Assembly (NCBI RefSeq): GCF_036373705.1
Contig: NC_089853.1
Span: 885,001-949,000, forward strand
Direction of reading: 5' to 3'
DNA: 64,000 nt
Origin: Amia ocellicauda
Taxonomy: Eukaryota > Chordata > Actinopteri > Amiiformes > Amiidae
This document shows positions 44,590-59,500 of this stretch, in pieces. The notes below the pieces were generated by a model, which had not been told where the DNA came from, searched no databases, and worked only from the letters and a program-made list of their open reading frames with translations. The position numbers and the translations under genes were made by a program. The stretch's first letter is position 1. Each line of letters opens with the position of its first letter.

Positions 44590-47500
44590 GTTTTTCGTTT
44601 TGTTACTATCACTCTTTCCGCATCACCTCGGCGTGAGTTCGGGTTATTTGATAAGAAGCGCAGTAAAGCTTTGTCTTCATTTCAAAAGCGCCCTGCTGAT
44701 CTGGAGCTTGGATCACCTAGTTATTAATGGACACCACGCGAGCTCGATGGGCCGAATGGCCATGGAGATGGAGACGCGTTTGGTTGTTTTGTATGAATTG
44801 CCCCGTTTTCTTCGGTTTGAGTTCTCTCCGCATTGTTGCCGTTGTCGGGTGTTTTTTTTTTTTTTTTTTTTCTTCTCCCATTAATCTTATGCCCGCAAGC
44901 TGCAGCCCCCCCCCCCCCCCCCCCCCCTCCTTAATGCTTGAATAGTCTACTAAAATTGACAGCGGCTGCTGTAAACGCTATCACTCCACCATCTTGGTTC
45001 TTGTTGATCATCCTTCCATTTCCATCTCCTCTTTACCTTTGTGACTTCCGATACTGATCCCTAACTATCTTCTGCGCTACTGACAGGGCGCCCTGTCAAC
45101 CACGTCCAGAACATATGCAGCACCTGGGGTAACAAGCACTTCAAGACTTTCGATGGCGACGTGTTCCAGTTCCCGGGAATGTGTGACTACAACCTGGCCT
45201 CCAACTGCCACGAGTCCTACCTGGAGTTCTCCGTGCACTTGCGTCGTGTGGAGATCGGTGGCCACCCCACCATCAACGAAGTGGTGATCAGAATCAAGGA
45301 CGTGGACATCATGTTCCGCAAAACCCATGTGACGGTGAATGATGTTGTGTGAGTAGTAATCCATCAGTATGAATGGCTGAAACTTGGCCAGTGTTTTCCC
45401 CTTTACAGAAGCAATCTTAAGGCACTTGTATTGTTGAACAGCTGTGACTCAACCGGGATTTAAACCTGCTACCCCCTGCATATATAGTACAGAGGTCTAA
45501 CCACTAATCCACAGAGCTGTGTTAAAGCAACCGTATGTATGACTCTACACAAAGTGGCAGAAGTGCTCTGAAAAACAGACTACAATATTAACAGAATAAC
45601 AAAACCTCTGTGACCAGAGTTTCACCTATGGAGCCACCTGAACCACACCCCGAGCCTGCTGAATGTAAACGGGTCTCTAGTTCTACACGGCACTGTCTCT
45701 TGTCCAGTCTACACACGGACAGGGGAAACTAACTAACTGGGTGTGATTCTAACTCAGTGTCCAGGCGCCTTACTATGGATCGGGGGTGCAGCTGGAGAGG
45801 AATGTGGACTACACCAAGCTCTACGCTAAACTGGGGCTAGCGCTCGCATGGAATGGAGACGATTCAATCATGGTAAGGAAGCTATTCTCTGAAGTGATGG
45901 AATTAATATCAATTACTGTTGACCATCAGGATGTGAAGCCTGCTGAACTCTAACTGGGCCCATCTCTCTCCCAGCTGGAACTGGACTCCAAATACATGAA
46001 CCGCACTTGTGGTCTGTGTGGAGATTACAATGGCATCCCAGTCTACAATGAGTTCATTTCTGATGGTGAGTTTGTCTGCTTTCAGTTTAACAGTATTGCC
46101 TTTTTAGATGCATTTTAAAGAAATAACCTTAGAAAAACATCCATCGTGCATGTCTTGTTTTACAGCTGATGAATGAGTCGCATGCTGTTACTGTGAGACC
46201 TGGTGTAAAATGTAGAACTGTTCATCAATACTTGACTAACAAAGGGTGAAGTAGAGTGAAAATGAAGGTCAAATCCACAATTAATTCGGAATACCTAGAT
46301 TTGATGCATGAGTTTCTCCCCTTGTGATTGTCAAACTACTTAAACATGCAAACCCCTCCTACAGTATAATCCTAATCGGAATGCAGTGGCGATTTTCTAG
46401 AGTGTGTGGGGTGGCCCTAGGCAAAATGATTCTTGGTGGTGTTTTCTTCTGGGAGACTGGTGTAGGGGGAGATGGGGTAAGTGCGGATGGAGTTCTCGCC
46501 CATGAGAGCGGGGCTGTCTAAACTTTTGCCGGTGTTAGCGCAGGGGGGGGGGTGCTGATGGAGTCCAAGCTTGTGGCCCCAGGGGATGCCAGGGATGCCT
46601 GGGATGCCAGGGATGCCTGTGATGCCTACCCCCTTGCGACGCCTCTGTCAGCATGCACCAACCCTCCTCCCTCTGCCCCTTTCCTTGTCAGGTGACACCC
46701 TGAACCCCATTCAGTTTGGCAACCTGCAGAAGATCCACCTGCCCAATGACATCTGTGAGGACCCCTATGAGCAGGAGCCCAGCGCTGACTGTGCCCAGCA
46801 TGTGAGTGCCCTGTGCAAAACTCTGCTGGCTCCTGTGCAGCAGCATTTCACAGCCCTGTAAACTCAAGGGCCAACCAATCACTCCTGCACACCCACCTCT
46901 TCCCATCTGTAAACTTGCACATCAAACTCCACTTTCAGTGGGGAAATCTCAGCTTGCCTTTATGCGCACACCTGGTGGAATCTGGTAGAAACCGTGATAA
47001 AATAAAGGAATAAACAGTCACACACAAGAAAAGCAAAATTCTTTCTCGTGGCCACCTGAGCCTGCCTGATGGCCCAGCAACGTGCCCGCCAATGGTACAT
47101 GCTGTTGTACAGAGCACGTCTGTCTGTAGCCTCTCGCTCTGCGTGTCTCTCCCCCCAGCAAGAGGCCTGTGAGCAGCTGCTGACGGCTCCTGCCTGGAGT
47201 GAGTGCACTGCCCTGTTGGACCCCCAGCCCTATGTGCAGGCCTGCATGCAGGACGTGTGCAGCTGTGGAAAGACTCTGGATGACTTCTGTGTGTGCAGCA
47301 CGCTGTCGGAGTTTTCCCGCCAGTGCTCCCATGCCGGTGGCATGCCGCCCAACTGGCGGAGCAGCACCTTCTGTGGTGAGACGAGCCTCCTTTCTGGGGT
47401 GGGGGGGTTGAGTCCTGTTAGGGAGGGTCTGGAAGTGTCTGTTCCCAACTGCCTGCTGAGGGGTTGATTTATACTTTCATATTAGGCAGCACTGTGGAGT

Positions 47501-50500
47501 AGTGGTTAGGGCTCTGGACTCATGACTGGAACGTTGCAGATATGGGGCAGTGCTGTTGTACACTTGAGCAAGGTACTTCACTTAGATTGCTCCAGTAAAA
47601 TGCCCAGCTGTGTAAATGGGTACAAATGTAAGTCGCCCTGGATAAGAGCGTCAGTAAATGACAAATAATATTTCGCTATTCTTTATTTTTCCTGAATCTT
47701 TCCCTCTTGCTCAGTCTATAGCTAGTGTCTATTCAAATGTACATGATTTAATGTCCATAACTGAAAGCCACAGCTTGCTGAAATCTCGCTGCTCCTGCCT
47801 TTGGTTGGTTTCTATTTGAGCTGACCTGTGTTGTATGGATCCATGACTGTTTAATCTTCAGCCAAGCACTGCCCCTTCAACATGGAGTACAAGGAGAGCG
47901 GCTCGCCCTGCATGGACACCTGCTCCAACATGGTCACCAGCACGCTCTGTGAGGAGCACCGCACGGACGGCTGCTTTTGCCCCCAAGGTCAGTGCTCCCG
48001 TGCCTGTGCTGCACTGTCTGTAGTAGACCCTGATTTTGTAATGTGTAATACAATTGTTATTTCACAAGCATGTCAAGATATGCATGTGCATCCCAAAGCA
48101 CTTCACAATTCAAACGCACCGCTGCACGTCCGTATTAAAGACTGAGGTGGGATGTGTTCCACACCGCTGTAGACTGAGCAGAAGGCTCATCAGTCGGTCA
48201 GATCGTGTCTCTGGTGAACGAAAACCTGCAGTCTGAATATTCAGTGTCATGTGACGTGTGGCATCAAATTTGTACCCCTGCCATAGGGTGTGGCCTCACT
48301 GAGGAGGGCTGCAGGTGAGACTGTGGCTCAGGTTTCTTGTGCTGGCTGTGTTGCAGGGACGGTGTTTGATGACATCGGGCAGACGGGCTGTATTCCAGTG
48401 CAGCAGTGCCAGTGCACCAGACACGGCAAACGCTTCAGCCCAGGGGAGGCAGTGTCACAGGACTGCGAGGAATGGTACATTACTGTCTTGACTTCGCGTT
48501 GCCTGCTATTGCTGTGTAATGGCACTGGTGATTTGAAGTTGAGTGATGGTGCCTTTCATGTAAAGTGCCTTCCAACAAAAAATTTAACTAATCAATATAA
48601 AACAAAGTAGATGTGGAGCAGTTGACAGAGGGAGCAGAGCAGTGGGTGCAGGACTGCTCTTCTAAAGCAATATCCATCTCCTGCAAAGACCCCATTGGAA
48701 AGATGCGTGTCCGTGTCTGTGTCCTTGTGTGACCGAGCGCTGCTGTGCTGTTGCAGTGTGTGCCACTTGGGGAAATGGACTTGCACGAGCCTGCCTTGCC
48801 CTGGGAGCTGCTCTGTGGAGGGGGGGTCTCTCATCTCCACCTACGATGGCAAAGACTTCACCTTCCATGGAGACTGTTACTACATCATCTCCAAGGTAGC
48901 CAGTTGTCACTGGACTGTTAAACCACATTTAGAAAAAGCTTTGATGCATTTGTTTTAATCCTAAACTGCATTTCTTTGACTGTCCTTCTGAATGTGGTAC
49001 AGAAAATTCACTTTCTTCTCATGTCCTCAGGACTGTGTGGGAAACAAGTTCTCTGTATATGGTGAGCTGGTTCCCTGTGGCTCCCAGGAATATGACACTT
49101 GTCTGAAGAGTGTGGTTGTGCAGCTGAACAATGACCACAACAATGTGAGTACAGTGCTGTGGAGTTTGTGTGCGCAGTGATTGCCAAGTGCCACTCTTCT
49201 ACATTACTGTGATAACTGGATTTTAAGACTACACTAATTCTACACTTGGCATTCTCCATTACAAAGTTTAAAGCTATGCTTGGCTAGATTTCCAAAATGT
49301 AATCTGTTCATGCTACATAATCTGATTTCTTTGTGTGTTGGAGCTCTTGACCTGCCTGTCCAGAAACTGTTCTGGAGCTGCTATACGTCACTCGTCCCTG
49401 TATCGGTTTTAAATTTGAGTAGTTTTGCAACTGTTGCATCCAATGTACTCTGACTGCTTTGCATTTGCTTAAATTTAAACTAAACAAACATTCTCTGTGT
49501 ATTGTTTAATGAGATCCTGTCACTTAAATGCAAGCTTTTGTAATTCTTACCTCCACTTTTTTCCTAGAGTAGTAGAGTAACCATCACGGTGACTTAAATA
49601 TTTGTATTTAATTTGGTTAAGTGAATTGGTTTAAAATTGACTGACATCTACTGGTTGACTGGAAGGAAAATGGTTTGACCCAGGGTTGGAGGTGGGGGTC
49701 TGGGGTGGCAAGAGCCACTGCCCCTTAAGTGCACCCTCCACAGGGCTGACTCTCCTGTTGAACAATAGTGCAACTGCACAGTGGCAAAATAACCTTTCAG
49801 AACTATGGTCATGTCATGCATGTCCCACCTAACGGCAAAGTACTAGCCTCACTAAAGTGCCCAACATGATAAAAGGATTTAGTTGGCACCTATAAATGAA
49901 CCAACCCATGAATAGTTCCCGCTGTGAACACCAATGCGTTTATAATTGGCAAACTGGCACCATGTGTGGCTTATGTCCGGGACGCCAACGTGTTGCATTT
50001 CTTTGACTTGACACACCATAGACTGTCATGCCAATATGCCTCCTCAGCCTTAATTCCTCTTCCCGTGCAAAAGCAGTGATCCCACTTTGCCCAAAGAAGG
50101 GGGAAGATCAGTGTTCAGTATGTGGGGTTAAATTACTTAAGAGGGGGGAAGATGAGAACCTTTTTGGTCCCCTAGGAATAGTTCTGTTCTACCCACTACC
50201 TGTAGTTTCACTCCTGTACTGTCCCATTTTGCAGTGTAACCCATTTTTCCCATCCTGTGGGAATCCCATGTGTCCTGCAGGTCCTGAAGGAATCCAGTCT
50301 TCATGTCCTTATATTCTCCAACCAATAAGGGACCAGGATCTTCTATCGCTTTTTTTTTTTTTTTTTTTTTACCTTCGGGTTGATCAATTCTTGTCTTTGA
50401 CTTGCAGCGAGACCAGAATTTAACGGACGTCTCGTTCTCCCTCTAGGCTTGGGTGTTCAAAGCTGATGGGAAAGTTTACCGCAGCCAGGTCCCAGTCAGC

Positions 50501-53500
50501 CTTCCGTACAGCGCAGGTAGGACCGCCTGTGGTGCTTTTTGTTCGCTATAGTGTTTCGCAAGACCATAGTATCCATGTGTGTGTGGTGCCGAGTTCAGGC
50601 CTAATTGCATCTCCTTTTTGGGAGATGAGCTGGCTGGGATTTACGTGCTGCGGCTTCTTCTCGCCCTTCAGGGACCCTGCACATCTTCAGGCCGTCCTCC
50701 TTCCATGTCATCCTGCAGACAAGTGTGGGCCTGCAGCTGCAGGTCCAGGTGGTCCCCATCATGCAGCTCTACGTATCCCTGGAGCAGTCCTACAAGAGCA
50801 GCACCTGCGGTATGTCAGGCCTGCATGGCCTTTCCCATGGGAGGCTGTGATTAAGGAATGGCAGTTGTGCTAGTGTAGTGGTCAGTCTTACTATGGTGAC
50901 ATTTAGTCTTATTGGTGTCACTATGCAAGTGATATTTGGTGGCATAATTCCTTATGCCTTTAAATGTCTAAGCTTCACCTTGCTGTAATGTAACCTTACA
51001 ATCCCATGGCAGATTTAGCAGCAGGTGTCACGTGAGGTTTGAACAGTTGTACTTCAAGCGCTGCAGTTCTGACCAGGACTTAATTGGCATCACAGGGTGG
51101 GGCCCTGTTCAGTTAATGAGCACCTGGTCTTCTGGGCCGCTTCCATATTTCCACTGCTGCCCATGACTTGGTAGATCTCTCTTTCTCTCTTCCCATAACC
51201 TCTTCTCATCGCAGGTCTGTGTGGTGACTTCAATGACAACCAGAGTGATGACTTCAAGACCCTGCACGGGGTGGTGGAGGGCACTGCTGCCCCCTTCGCC
51301 AACTCCTGGAAGGCCCAGTCCAGCTGTGCAGACACTGCTGACCGGCTGGATGATCCCTGTGCCCTCAGTGTGGAGAAAGGTGGGGGATGGGCAGGTTGTG
51401 GCTTCACTGCAGTACTGCCTGTATCTACAGTGATTATAATTAATGTGGGGAAAACCTCTTGGCAGAGCAGAAGGTGAATTCTTTTTCTTTGGTCCTCACA
51501 GAGAAATTTGCGGACTACTGGTGTGCCAAGCTGACTAGCAAGGATGGCGAGTTTGCCAAATGTCATCAAGTTGTCGACCCCAATGACTACTTCAAGGTAA
51601 GGCTTGGGTCTTGGAAAACTCCCAAAGTCTTCTGGTGTACAAGAGCACTGCTGTGCCTGTTTCTCACTGCCTCTCCTTGCAATTACAGAAATGCAAATAC
51701 TCCGGCTGCAACAGCGAGAGGAGCGAGGACTCCCTGTGTGCTGCATTCTCTGCATACGTGCGTGCTTGCTCCATCAAGGGTGTGACTCTGCAGAAGTGGT
51801 GGAGCCCTGTGTGTGGTGAGTGGATGGGCTGTGGTTGGAGGGGAGGTGTTTAGGTGCTGAACCTGGGGATAATTGCAGGAACCAAGGTCTGAGGGTCACA
51901 TGAGAATGGCGTGTGATTTATATGGACTGTTCAGAATGGCCACCAAAATAATGATTGCAATTCCAATGCCTCGGTACTCTCCTGCCTGTTCTGAAGAAGG
52001 AATACTAGAGAATGGGGTTCTGGGGCAAATCTTGGGTTAGAAGTCCCAATTAGTCTTTTACATGGGAATGTCTGTGACTTAAAGTTAAAATGGATGCTCC
52101 AGTGACTGACATTGTGTTCCTGAAACTAGAACAGGGCTGGGTTATAGGTTTTGTTATTGGTGCACAGAATGCTTTTTGCAAAAGATTTGAAGCCAACTGA
52201 GTAGCTGCATTGACTGGTCTGTTCCCTGTCTGCCAGATAAGTACACACTGAGCTGCCCTGCATCCCAGATCTTCACCTACAGGCGCCACAGCTGCCAGCA
52301 GAGTTGCCGCTCTCTCGGCTTGAAGCCCCAGAGCTGTTCTCTTGACTTGCTGCTTGTGGATGGCTGCTCCTGCCCTGAAGGCCTGTACCAGGATGACCGT
52401 GGCACCTGCCTGCCTATGGCCAAGTGTCCATGCTACCATGATGGAGACCCAGTCAAGCCTGGGAAACTCATCAGTATCCAGGATGAGCACTGGTATGTCC
52501 ACCAGCTGTCCTTACTGCACAGGGCAGGTGTCAGACTGCACTATAGCAGCTGGCCTTGTATTGCTGGAAGGCTTAACTTCAGTGTGTAGTGTCACATTGT
52601 ATACAAAATGTTAATGTTTATCTACTACTGCTTACTGGTTTTGGCTTCTTCCAATTCAAGTTGCAAAACCCAGTTAGTTTTTCTGCTTCCTGCAGCATTT
52701 GCTCCAATGGAACATTCCACTGCAAGTCCAGAATGGCAAGATCCACAAGTAAGAGTAATGCCTTTACCACTGGTCAGTTCCTGTGTCTATGCTTCCCCCA
52801 TCTGGCCCTGACCTCATTGTGCTTTGTCCATTGCAGCCTGCCAGTCTCCCAAGACTACCTTCAGCTGTGCCACAGCTGAGCCTGGCAGCAAGGGCATGGA
52901 GTGTGAGAAGACCTGCAGAAACCTGGCTGGCAGCTGTGTAAGTCAGGCTTCAATGCAGAGCTGCAGAGGCTGGCCACCTGGTTCTGGAGTGCCACACTTC
53001 TGGATTTTATCCCAAAGTAATTTAATTGGTCACATTTGATGTTTTGTTCAGTGTATATAGAAGTTAATTGAAATGACTAACAAACCTCCAGTACTGTGGA
53101 TCTCCAGGACCAGGGTTGTCTATATGGTTTCAATGCCTGTTGAAACAACTTTGCTTTGAAATGAATTCATTGAACGCTAGTGCCCCTGCACATCTTGTCT
53201 GTAAAGACCATTTACATCCAAGGCCTGTAGAGGCTGCTCTGCCCTGGGAGCACTGAAGAATCTTTGTCCTTCATCCTGCACTTTGCTCTTGCCCTGCAGT
53301 ACTCTGTCGGGTGTGTATCGGGGTGCAAGTGTCCCGACGGGCTGGTCGAAGATGGGAGAGGGAAGTGTGTCCATGAAGACCACTGTCCCTGTGTTCACAA
53401 TGGAGTCTACTTTGCAGCAGGGTCTCGCATAAAGGACAAGTGCAACCTGTGGTAGGTCCTGGAGTTCAAAGGAGTTGGTGCCCAACCAGGTTTGAAAGTG

Positions 53501-56500
53501 AACTGACTTGTCACTCATTTAGGTATGAGTTTAAAATATCTATAACCTTTTTTAAAAAAAAAAAAGTTACTGTCCCTTCATTTATCAATGGAAATGTACA
53601 TTTAAAGAAATCCAGAAGGCTAAAAAGAATGTCAGTCTTTGCTCTTCCACTTGCCCTGCTCCTCTAGCACCTGCAAGAGGGGCACATGGGAGTGCACAAA
53701 AAAGCAGTGCCCAGGAACCTGTACCATCTATGGCAGCGGCAATTACATCACCTTCGACGAGCACAGGTTCAGCTTTGATGGGAATTGTGCCTATGTGGCA
53801 ACACAGGTATGTGGCTTAGTGTCTTCTAACCAAGTATGTCTGACTTGCACAACTTTTTTTTTTTAAACCTACTGGAGTGTGACATGTCCAGGTGCATTTG
53901 TCAGCTGATCTTGGCACATGGCTGTTGAAGTAGTCTGGGGACTCTTCCCTGTTTTTGGTTTGGTGGGAGCTTCTTTTCAATAGTCAGCACTTTTTAAATG
54001 TCTCTAAATGCAGTCTGAACAAACTGCAAGCTGACTGGTCTAAAAGTAGAGTGGTTGTACTGAAATGCTCTGCTGATGGGGAAGCTTATTCTCTCCCCTC
54101 TTTGTAGACCTCCCTGTCTAAGCAAATCTGTGAAGACCAGCAGGTGCTTAGTCCACAAGAGCAACCATTAAACTAAATCCCTAGACATGATCATTTGAGA
54201 GGAGAATAACTGCAGTGCTTGCTTGTTTTTAAAGGATTTCTGTGGAAACAACACTGGCAGAGGCACCTTCAGCGTGGTCACGGAGAACATTCCCTGTGGG
54301 ACATTGGGCACGACCTGTTCCAAATCTGTCCGTGTGTACTTGGGGGTAAGAAGTACAGGTTGCCAAAGCCACATTAATTGTAATCGGTTGGACTGCCATG
54401 GCTCTCGCCAGACCAATTGGAACCGTATTGCAAGTGTCGCACACGTTGGCAACCGCTAGGAGATGGTAGGCCATAGTTAAATGAAAAACTTAACAAGTGC
54501 AGGTCCAAGCTTTCTTCCTTGAAGTAATTTCCCAGTGTTGAAAGGTTAACCCCCTCTCCTCTCTATACAATGTGAATTGCGGGGGGGGGGGCACTAACTG
54601 TGGTGTCCTTTTCCAGAGGACTGAGCTGAAGCTGTCTGATGGCAAGTATGATCTGGTACAGCGTCCTGCTGGGGCACAGGTGAAATACACAGTCCGGACC
54701 GCCGGCATGTACCTGGTCGTGGAGTCCAGCACTGGACTGGTGGTGCTCTGGGACAAGAAGACCACCATCTACATAATTCTCAATCCAGCCTACAAGGTGC
54801 GTCCATTCCGTGTCAAAGCACACTGGTCTCTAACTCTGGCTGCTCAGTGTTGAACTGCAGTGCCCCACTCTAGCTCTACAGGCTGCCATGACATCCAGGC
54901 AAGTGGGCCAATGTTTGGACTGAGGGTGTGGATCATGTGGTATCTTCCACTGCAATAAAATCAAGTCTAATCCATTCCATGTTTTTAAAGCATTCAGTTA
55001 TTTCTTGCAATGCTCCACTAACCAGACCAGACTTTGCTGTTCCAGCAGCCCTGCCCAGTGGGGTGCCCTCCAGGCTCTCCATGGCTCTCATGCTGCAAGT
55101 CTGTCTGTCTCCTGTAGGGAAGGGTCTGCGGCCTGTGTGGGAATTACGACCACAACGCAAAGAATGACTTCACCACCCAGGGCCAGATCCAGGTGGCTAA
55201 CCCGCTGGAGTTCGGGAACAGCTGGAAGGTGTCAAGCTCCTGTCCCGACCAGACCACTGACCCCAATCCCTGCTTCCTGAGGCCTTTCCGCCATGCCTGG
55301 GCCAAGCTGAAGTGCAGCATCATCAAGGGTGACGCCTTCAAGCACTGCCACCATGTGGTGCGTCTGAGTGGTAAACCTCTACTGTAGTGTGGAGTACAAA
55401 CTAATCTGCTCTCCCACTGACTGTGGGAGGACTGGGACCATTAACCCATAGTGTCTCCCCTTAATGTCACTATAGCATTTACTATTTTCATTAATTCTTA
55501 GCGATAACAATTGTCAGTATTTGCTAACATACATACAATGACCCATTTTATACAGCTGGGTTTTTACCTGAGCAATCCTGCTGCTGTACCCTTCAGCAAG
55601 GTACTGTACTGTGTTCTACCTGGGATTGAACTTGTGGGGTAGTGGTTAGGGCTCTGCTCTCCCATTTTCTCTTTAATGGGTAATGAATTTAATTGCACTG
55701 TCAATAGATTATTTTCCTTTTTACTTGGGGGGGGGGGGGGGGGCTCTCCGCCTCTAACATTTGGATGTTCTGTAGTCACCCTGTACCTGAATGGTCAGTC
55801 TGAGGCAGGTTTCTGTACCTCCCTGCCTTTTGTGTGCAGGTGGACCACAATCTGTACTACGACACCTGTGTGCACGACTCGTGTGCCTGTGACAGCGGGG
55901 GAGACTGCGAGTGTTTCTGTACGGCTGTGGCTGCCTACGCAGCCGCCTGTAACGAACATGGTGTCTGTGTGGCCTGGAGAACACCCGAGATCTGCCGTGA
56001 GTTGAGCTGTGTGTGTGTGTGGTGTGTGTTTTTTTTTTTTTTTTTTTGGAAGAGGTGGAAGTCTAATGGTTTTCTCTATACTTGTCTATTACACTTCCTA
56101 CTCTGAATGTGACCTCTAGCCCCCATCTGGGGACTCCTATAAAACCTGATGAATGGGAGGGTGTCTCCAAGACCAGTGCTGGGCACACTACACTTCAGCC
56201 ACTCATTTGATTTCGTGGCATTGGCTTCAAAAGGGTGATTGTGTAAACTGGCAGCTCTTTTGAGGTTTTCAGTTATGCCCTAAATTTGAGATGTTTTGCC
56301 CCCAACTATTCTCTGGGAGGGTGGTTGGAGCCCTTTCAAGAAATGGCAAACTTCTATTGCCCTTCATCTGGGCTGGGTTCTCTCCTGCAGCCATGTTCTG
56401 TGACTTCTACAATGCCCCTGGTGTGGATCGCACATGGCACTACAGCCCCTGCCAGCACCCCTGCTACAAGACCTGTGAGAACCCAGAGGGCATCTGCAAC

Positions 56501-59500
56501 CGCACACTGCCAGACCTCGAAGGTGAGAGGGGACACCCACTGAGGTTCTGCCAAAGGGTACTATGTAGATGGGCATTCATAAATTCCCCCAAAACCTACT
56601 TTTCTGCCTCCCCAACATCCTTCTTTGTCGCAGTTTGTAGATCATTGGTAAAATTCTAACGCATGCACACGCAACCTTTCAACAGGATAAGTTAATTCAG
56701 GTTTCCGATCGTACCCTTCATTCAATGGTAGAAGTTGATGCCAAATCAGAGTTTTGGTTACTGTAAAATGTATATTTGGCTTGCAGGCTGCTACCCCGAA
56801 TGCCCTCCAAAAAATCCCATATTCAATGAGCACAACAACACCTGTGTGACTCTGGAGGAATGTGGGTGTTTCATGAAAGGGACTGTCTATCCACCTGGAG
56901 GGAATGTGTCCACAGACCAGCCCTGCGCCACATGGTAAGCTATTCTCAAAGTGTAATGAGCCACCGGGCCAACTAAAAGGGAAATGGATGGGTGGGGTCA
57001 TCGGTTTCCCCTCTGAGTGGAATAGTAGACTAGAGATCCATGGTGAGAGATCTGCCTCCCTGGTGGTTAATATAACGCTGGAAACTTCATGATTTCAGAT
57101 TTGTGTATACACTTGTATTTTATTTTTCTCTGCAGTATCTGTCTTCTATCTGGAATGGTGCATTGCAAACCGAAACCTGGTAATTCCTTCCCCCTGCCAT
57201 TTTAAGACTTTGCATACCAGTATCTCCAATAGGCTGTAACTCCCATCTGTGACCATGGGGACTTGTTCTTCTCAGGCTGCTGTGTCTACAATGGAATGGA
57301 ATATGATGAGAGCGAAGTTGTGTACAATGGGACTGACCACAAGGGGCTGTGTTACCTTGGCATCTGTATAAATGGGACTGTAATACAGTATGATTACCAC
57401 TGTAAACCCTCCAGCCCACTGTCCTCTACCCCAACCACAACAGGTATTTGTTTTGTGAAGATATTCTAGTCTCTTGTATGGGTTAGGGGAAACCTGCATA
57501 CAAGGACTGCAGTGCTATTTCTATAACCATTTTATTTAATTCATTACATGACACCAGGAAGTATCTGTACTTGCAGTGCTGCAAACAAATTCCCTATTAA
57601 ACATTTGCTATAACATGATTCATAGTTCTAGAATACACTGAGGGCAACATTTTAAAAGGCAAGTAATCTCAAATGGGGAAATTCAGTCCATGCAGGAGGG
57701 CAAGTTGCGATGGGGGGGGGGTGGGGGGAGGGGGTCAAACTTGCCAATTTCATAAAAACCTCTCCAACCCAACCTTGCAAAGGGGATGACCATTGGGTAC
57801 AAGCTGCTGAACCCAATTGTTAATAAAACTGTACAGGCAGGTACTGGGGGTGGTGCTGCCTTGACTAATTTTAGAGGTTTTGCCAATTGCTACCACTACT
57901 AAATATCACTGGCTGTTTAGTACTTCAGTTTAAGGCTCAATTGGTTTGCTGTGTGAATAAAACCCTCAATCCCTGGGAGGAGTGTGGCTGGGTTCCCTCT
58001 CCAGCTGACTGAAGCCCCATTTTAATTCCTCTCCTAGGTTTGGAGTTAATGGTAAGGTGGCACTTAAACTTTTATCTTCCCTTCCAGCTTGTCAGCTGAT
58101 CTGCAGATGGACAGACTGGATTGATGTTTCCTCTCCACAGTATGGTCCTAATGGTGGTGACTGGGAAACCTATGAGAATATTACAGCAGCTGGAATTAAC
58201 ATCTGCAAACAACCAGTAGACCTCAAATGCAGGGCTGAAAAATACCCCAACTATCCTCTGGGCCAGTTGGGTCAGACAGTAGTTTGTGATGTGTCCATTG
58301 GGCTGATCTGCAAGAACAAAGACAATCTGCATGATCTTAAGCCCATGTGCTTTAACTATCAGATCAAAGTCCTGTGCTGCAGAGATGACCACTGCCTCAG
58401 GACTACCACTGCAACCACCACCTCCCCAACAACAAGGTCAGCCACAACCAGTGTAGGATCGTCTACCACCACAGTCCCTCCAACGCCAGGGGCAATCACA
58501 AATGCTGTATGGTCAATTACAACCACAGCCCCTCCTGCTACAGCCACTCTCCCTCAACCTACAACCACTGGGGTAGTTGCAACTGGTAACATTGAAGTTA
58601 TAACGGGTACCACGAAACCAACATCAACTGGATTTCCCTCCTCGCCACTTGTGTTGAACACAACGCCTGCACCCACTGCGATCATGCCAACCACAATGAC
58701 CCCTACAACCCTGAAAATGACCGCAGCCCTGACAACGATCCCTACGACCCGGACAACGACCCTGGTGACCACCAGCCCAACCACCATGACCCGGACAACC
58801 ACCACCACCACCACCACCACCACCACCATGACCCCCTGCTTCTGTGTTTGGAACAGCACTCATTATAAACCGGGTGAGTAAGTCTAATGTGTAAACTGTC
58901 GCCTTTCTCGGAACCTGGATGTCTATCATTAGAGGTCTTCACGGGTCCACCGGGACCTGACCTGGGACCCGTACGGGTTCGGGTCCATATTTTAAACTGT
59001 CAGCCCTGTCGGGTCCCATTCTTGTACTTCGGGTCCCGGGTCAGTTTAACATTGTGTGTAATACCCGGGTGATGAGAGGACTTTACCAATTGGTGATTGG
59101 CTCTTTTTTAGAATGTGGGACTTATTCCGCCATATCGGTGTTTGACATGACTTAAACCAAAGTGCGTTATTCGCATCGGTGGGATTTGAGAGATCGTGGT
59201 TGGAATTCGTTCGTTTTGTATCTAAAATCTATGGCAGACACTTCTCGGAGCACAGAGGACAGCAGATTTAGTAATGCTAATGTCAGTGGCCATGGCACTG
59301 AACGAGCAGTCCTTATTATAGTTCAAAAGGGCAAACTGGAAGTTAGCATATTATGCGAGATGCAAACCTGCAAAGTTGCGTTTGTCCTCCGTCACCGTGA
59401 CTGCAAGTCAGCTTTTGAAGCTGAAATGATGAGTGGATTATACATATGCTTTCAATCGGCAAGAGCGGAGCAACATTATTTTGCCAACTTTCTTGGCATG

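Noticed and set aside
47485..47570. Possible tRNA gene
   Set aside because: Boxes A and B are degenerate, there is no cloverleaf acceptor stem, and the sequence continues into a SINE body and LINE-like tail.
58554..58942. Minus-strand frames with poly-Val, poly-Gly or poly-Trp runs
   Set aside because: Shadows of the ACC run and Thr/Pro codons in gene B exon 29.
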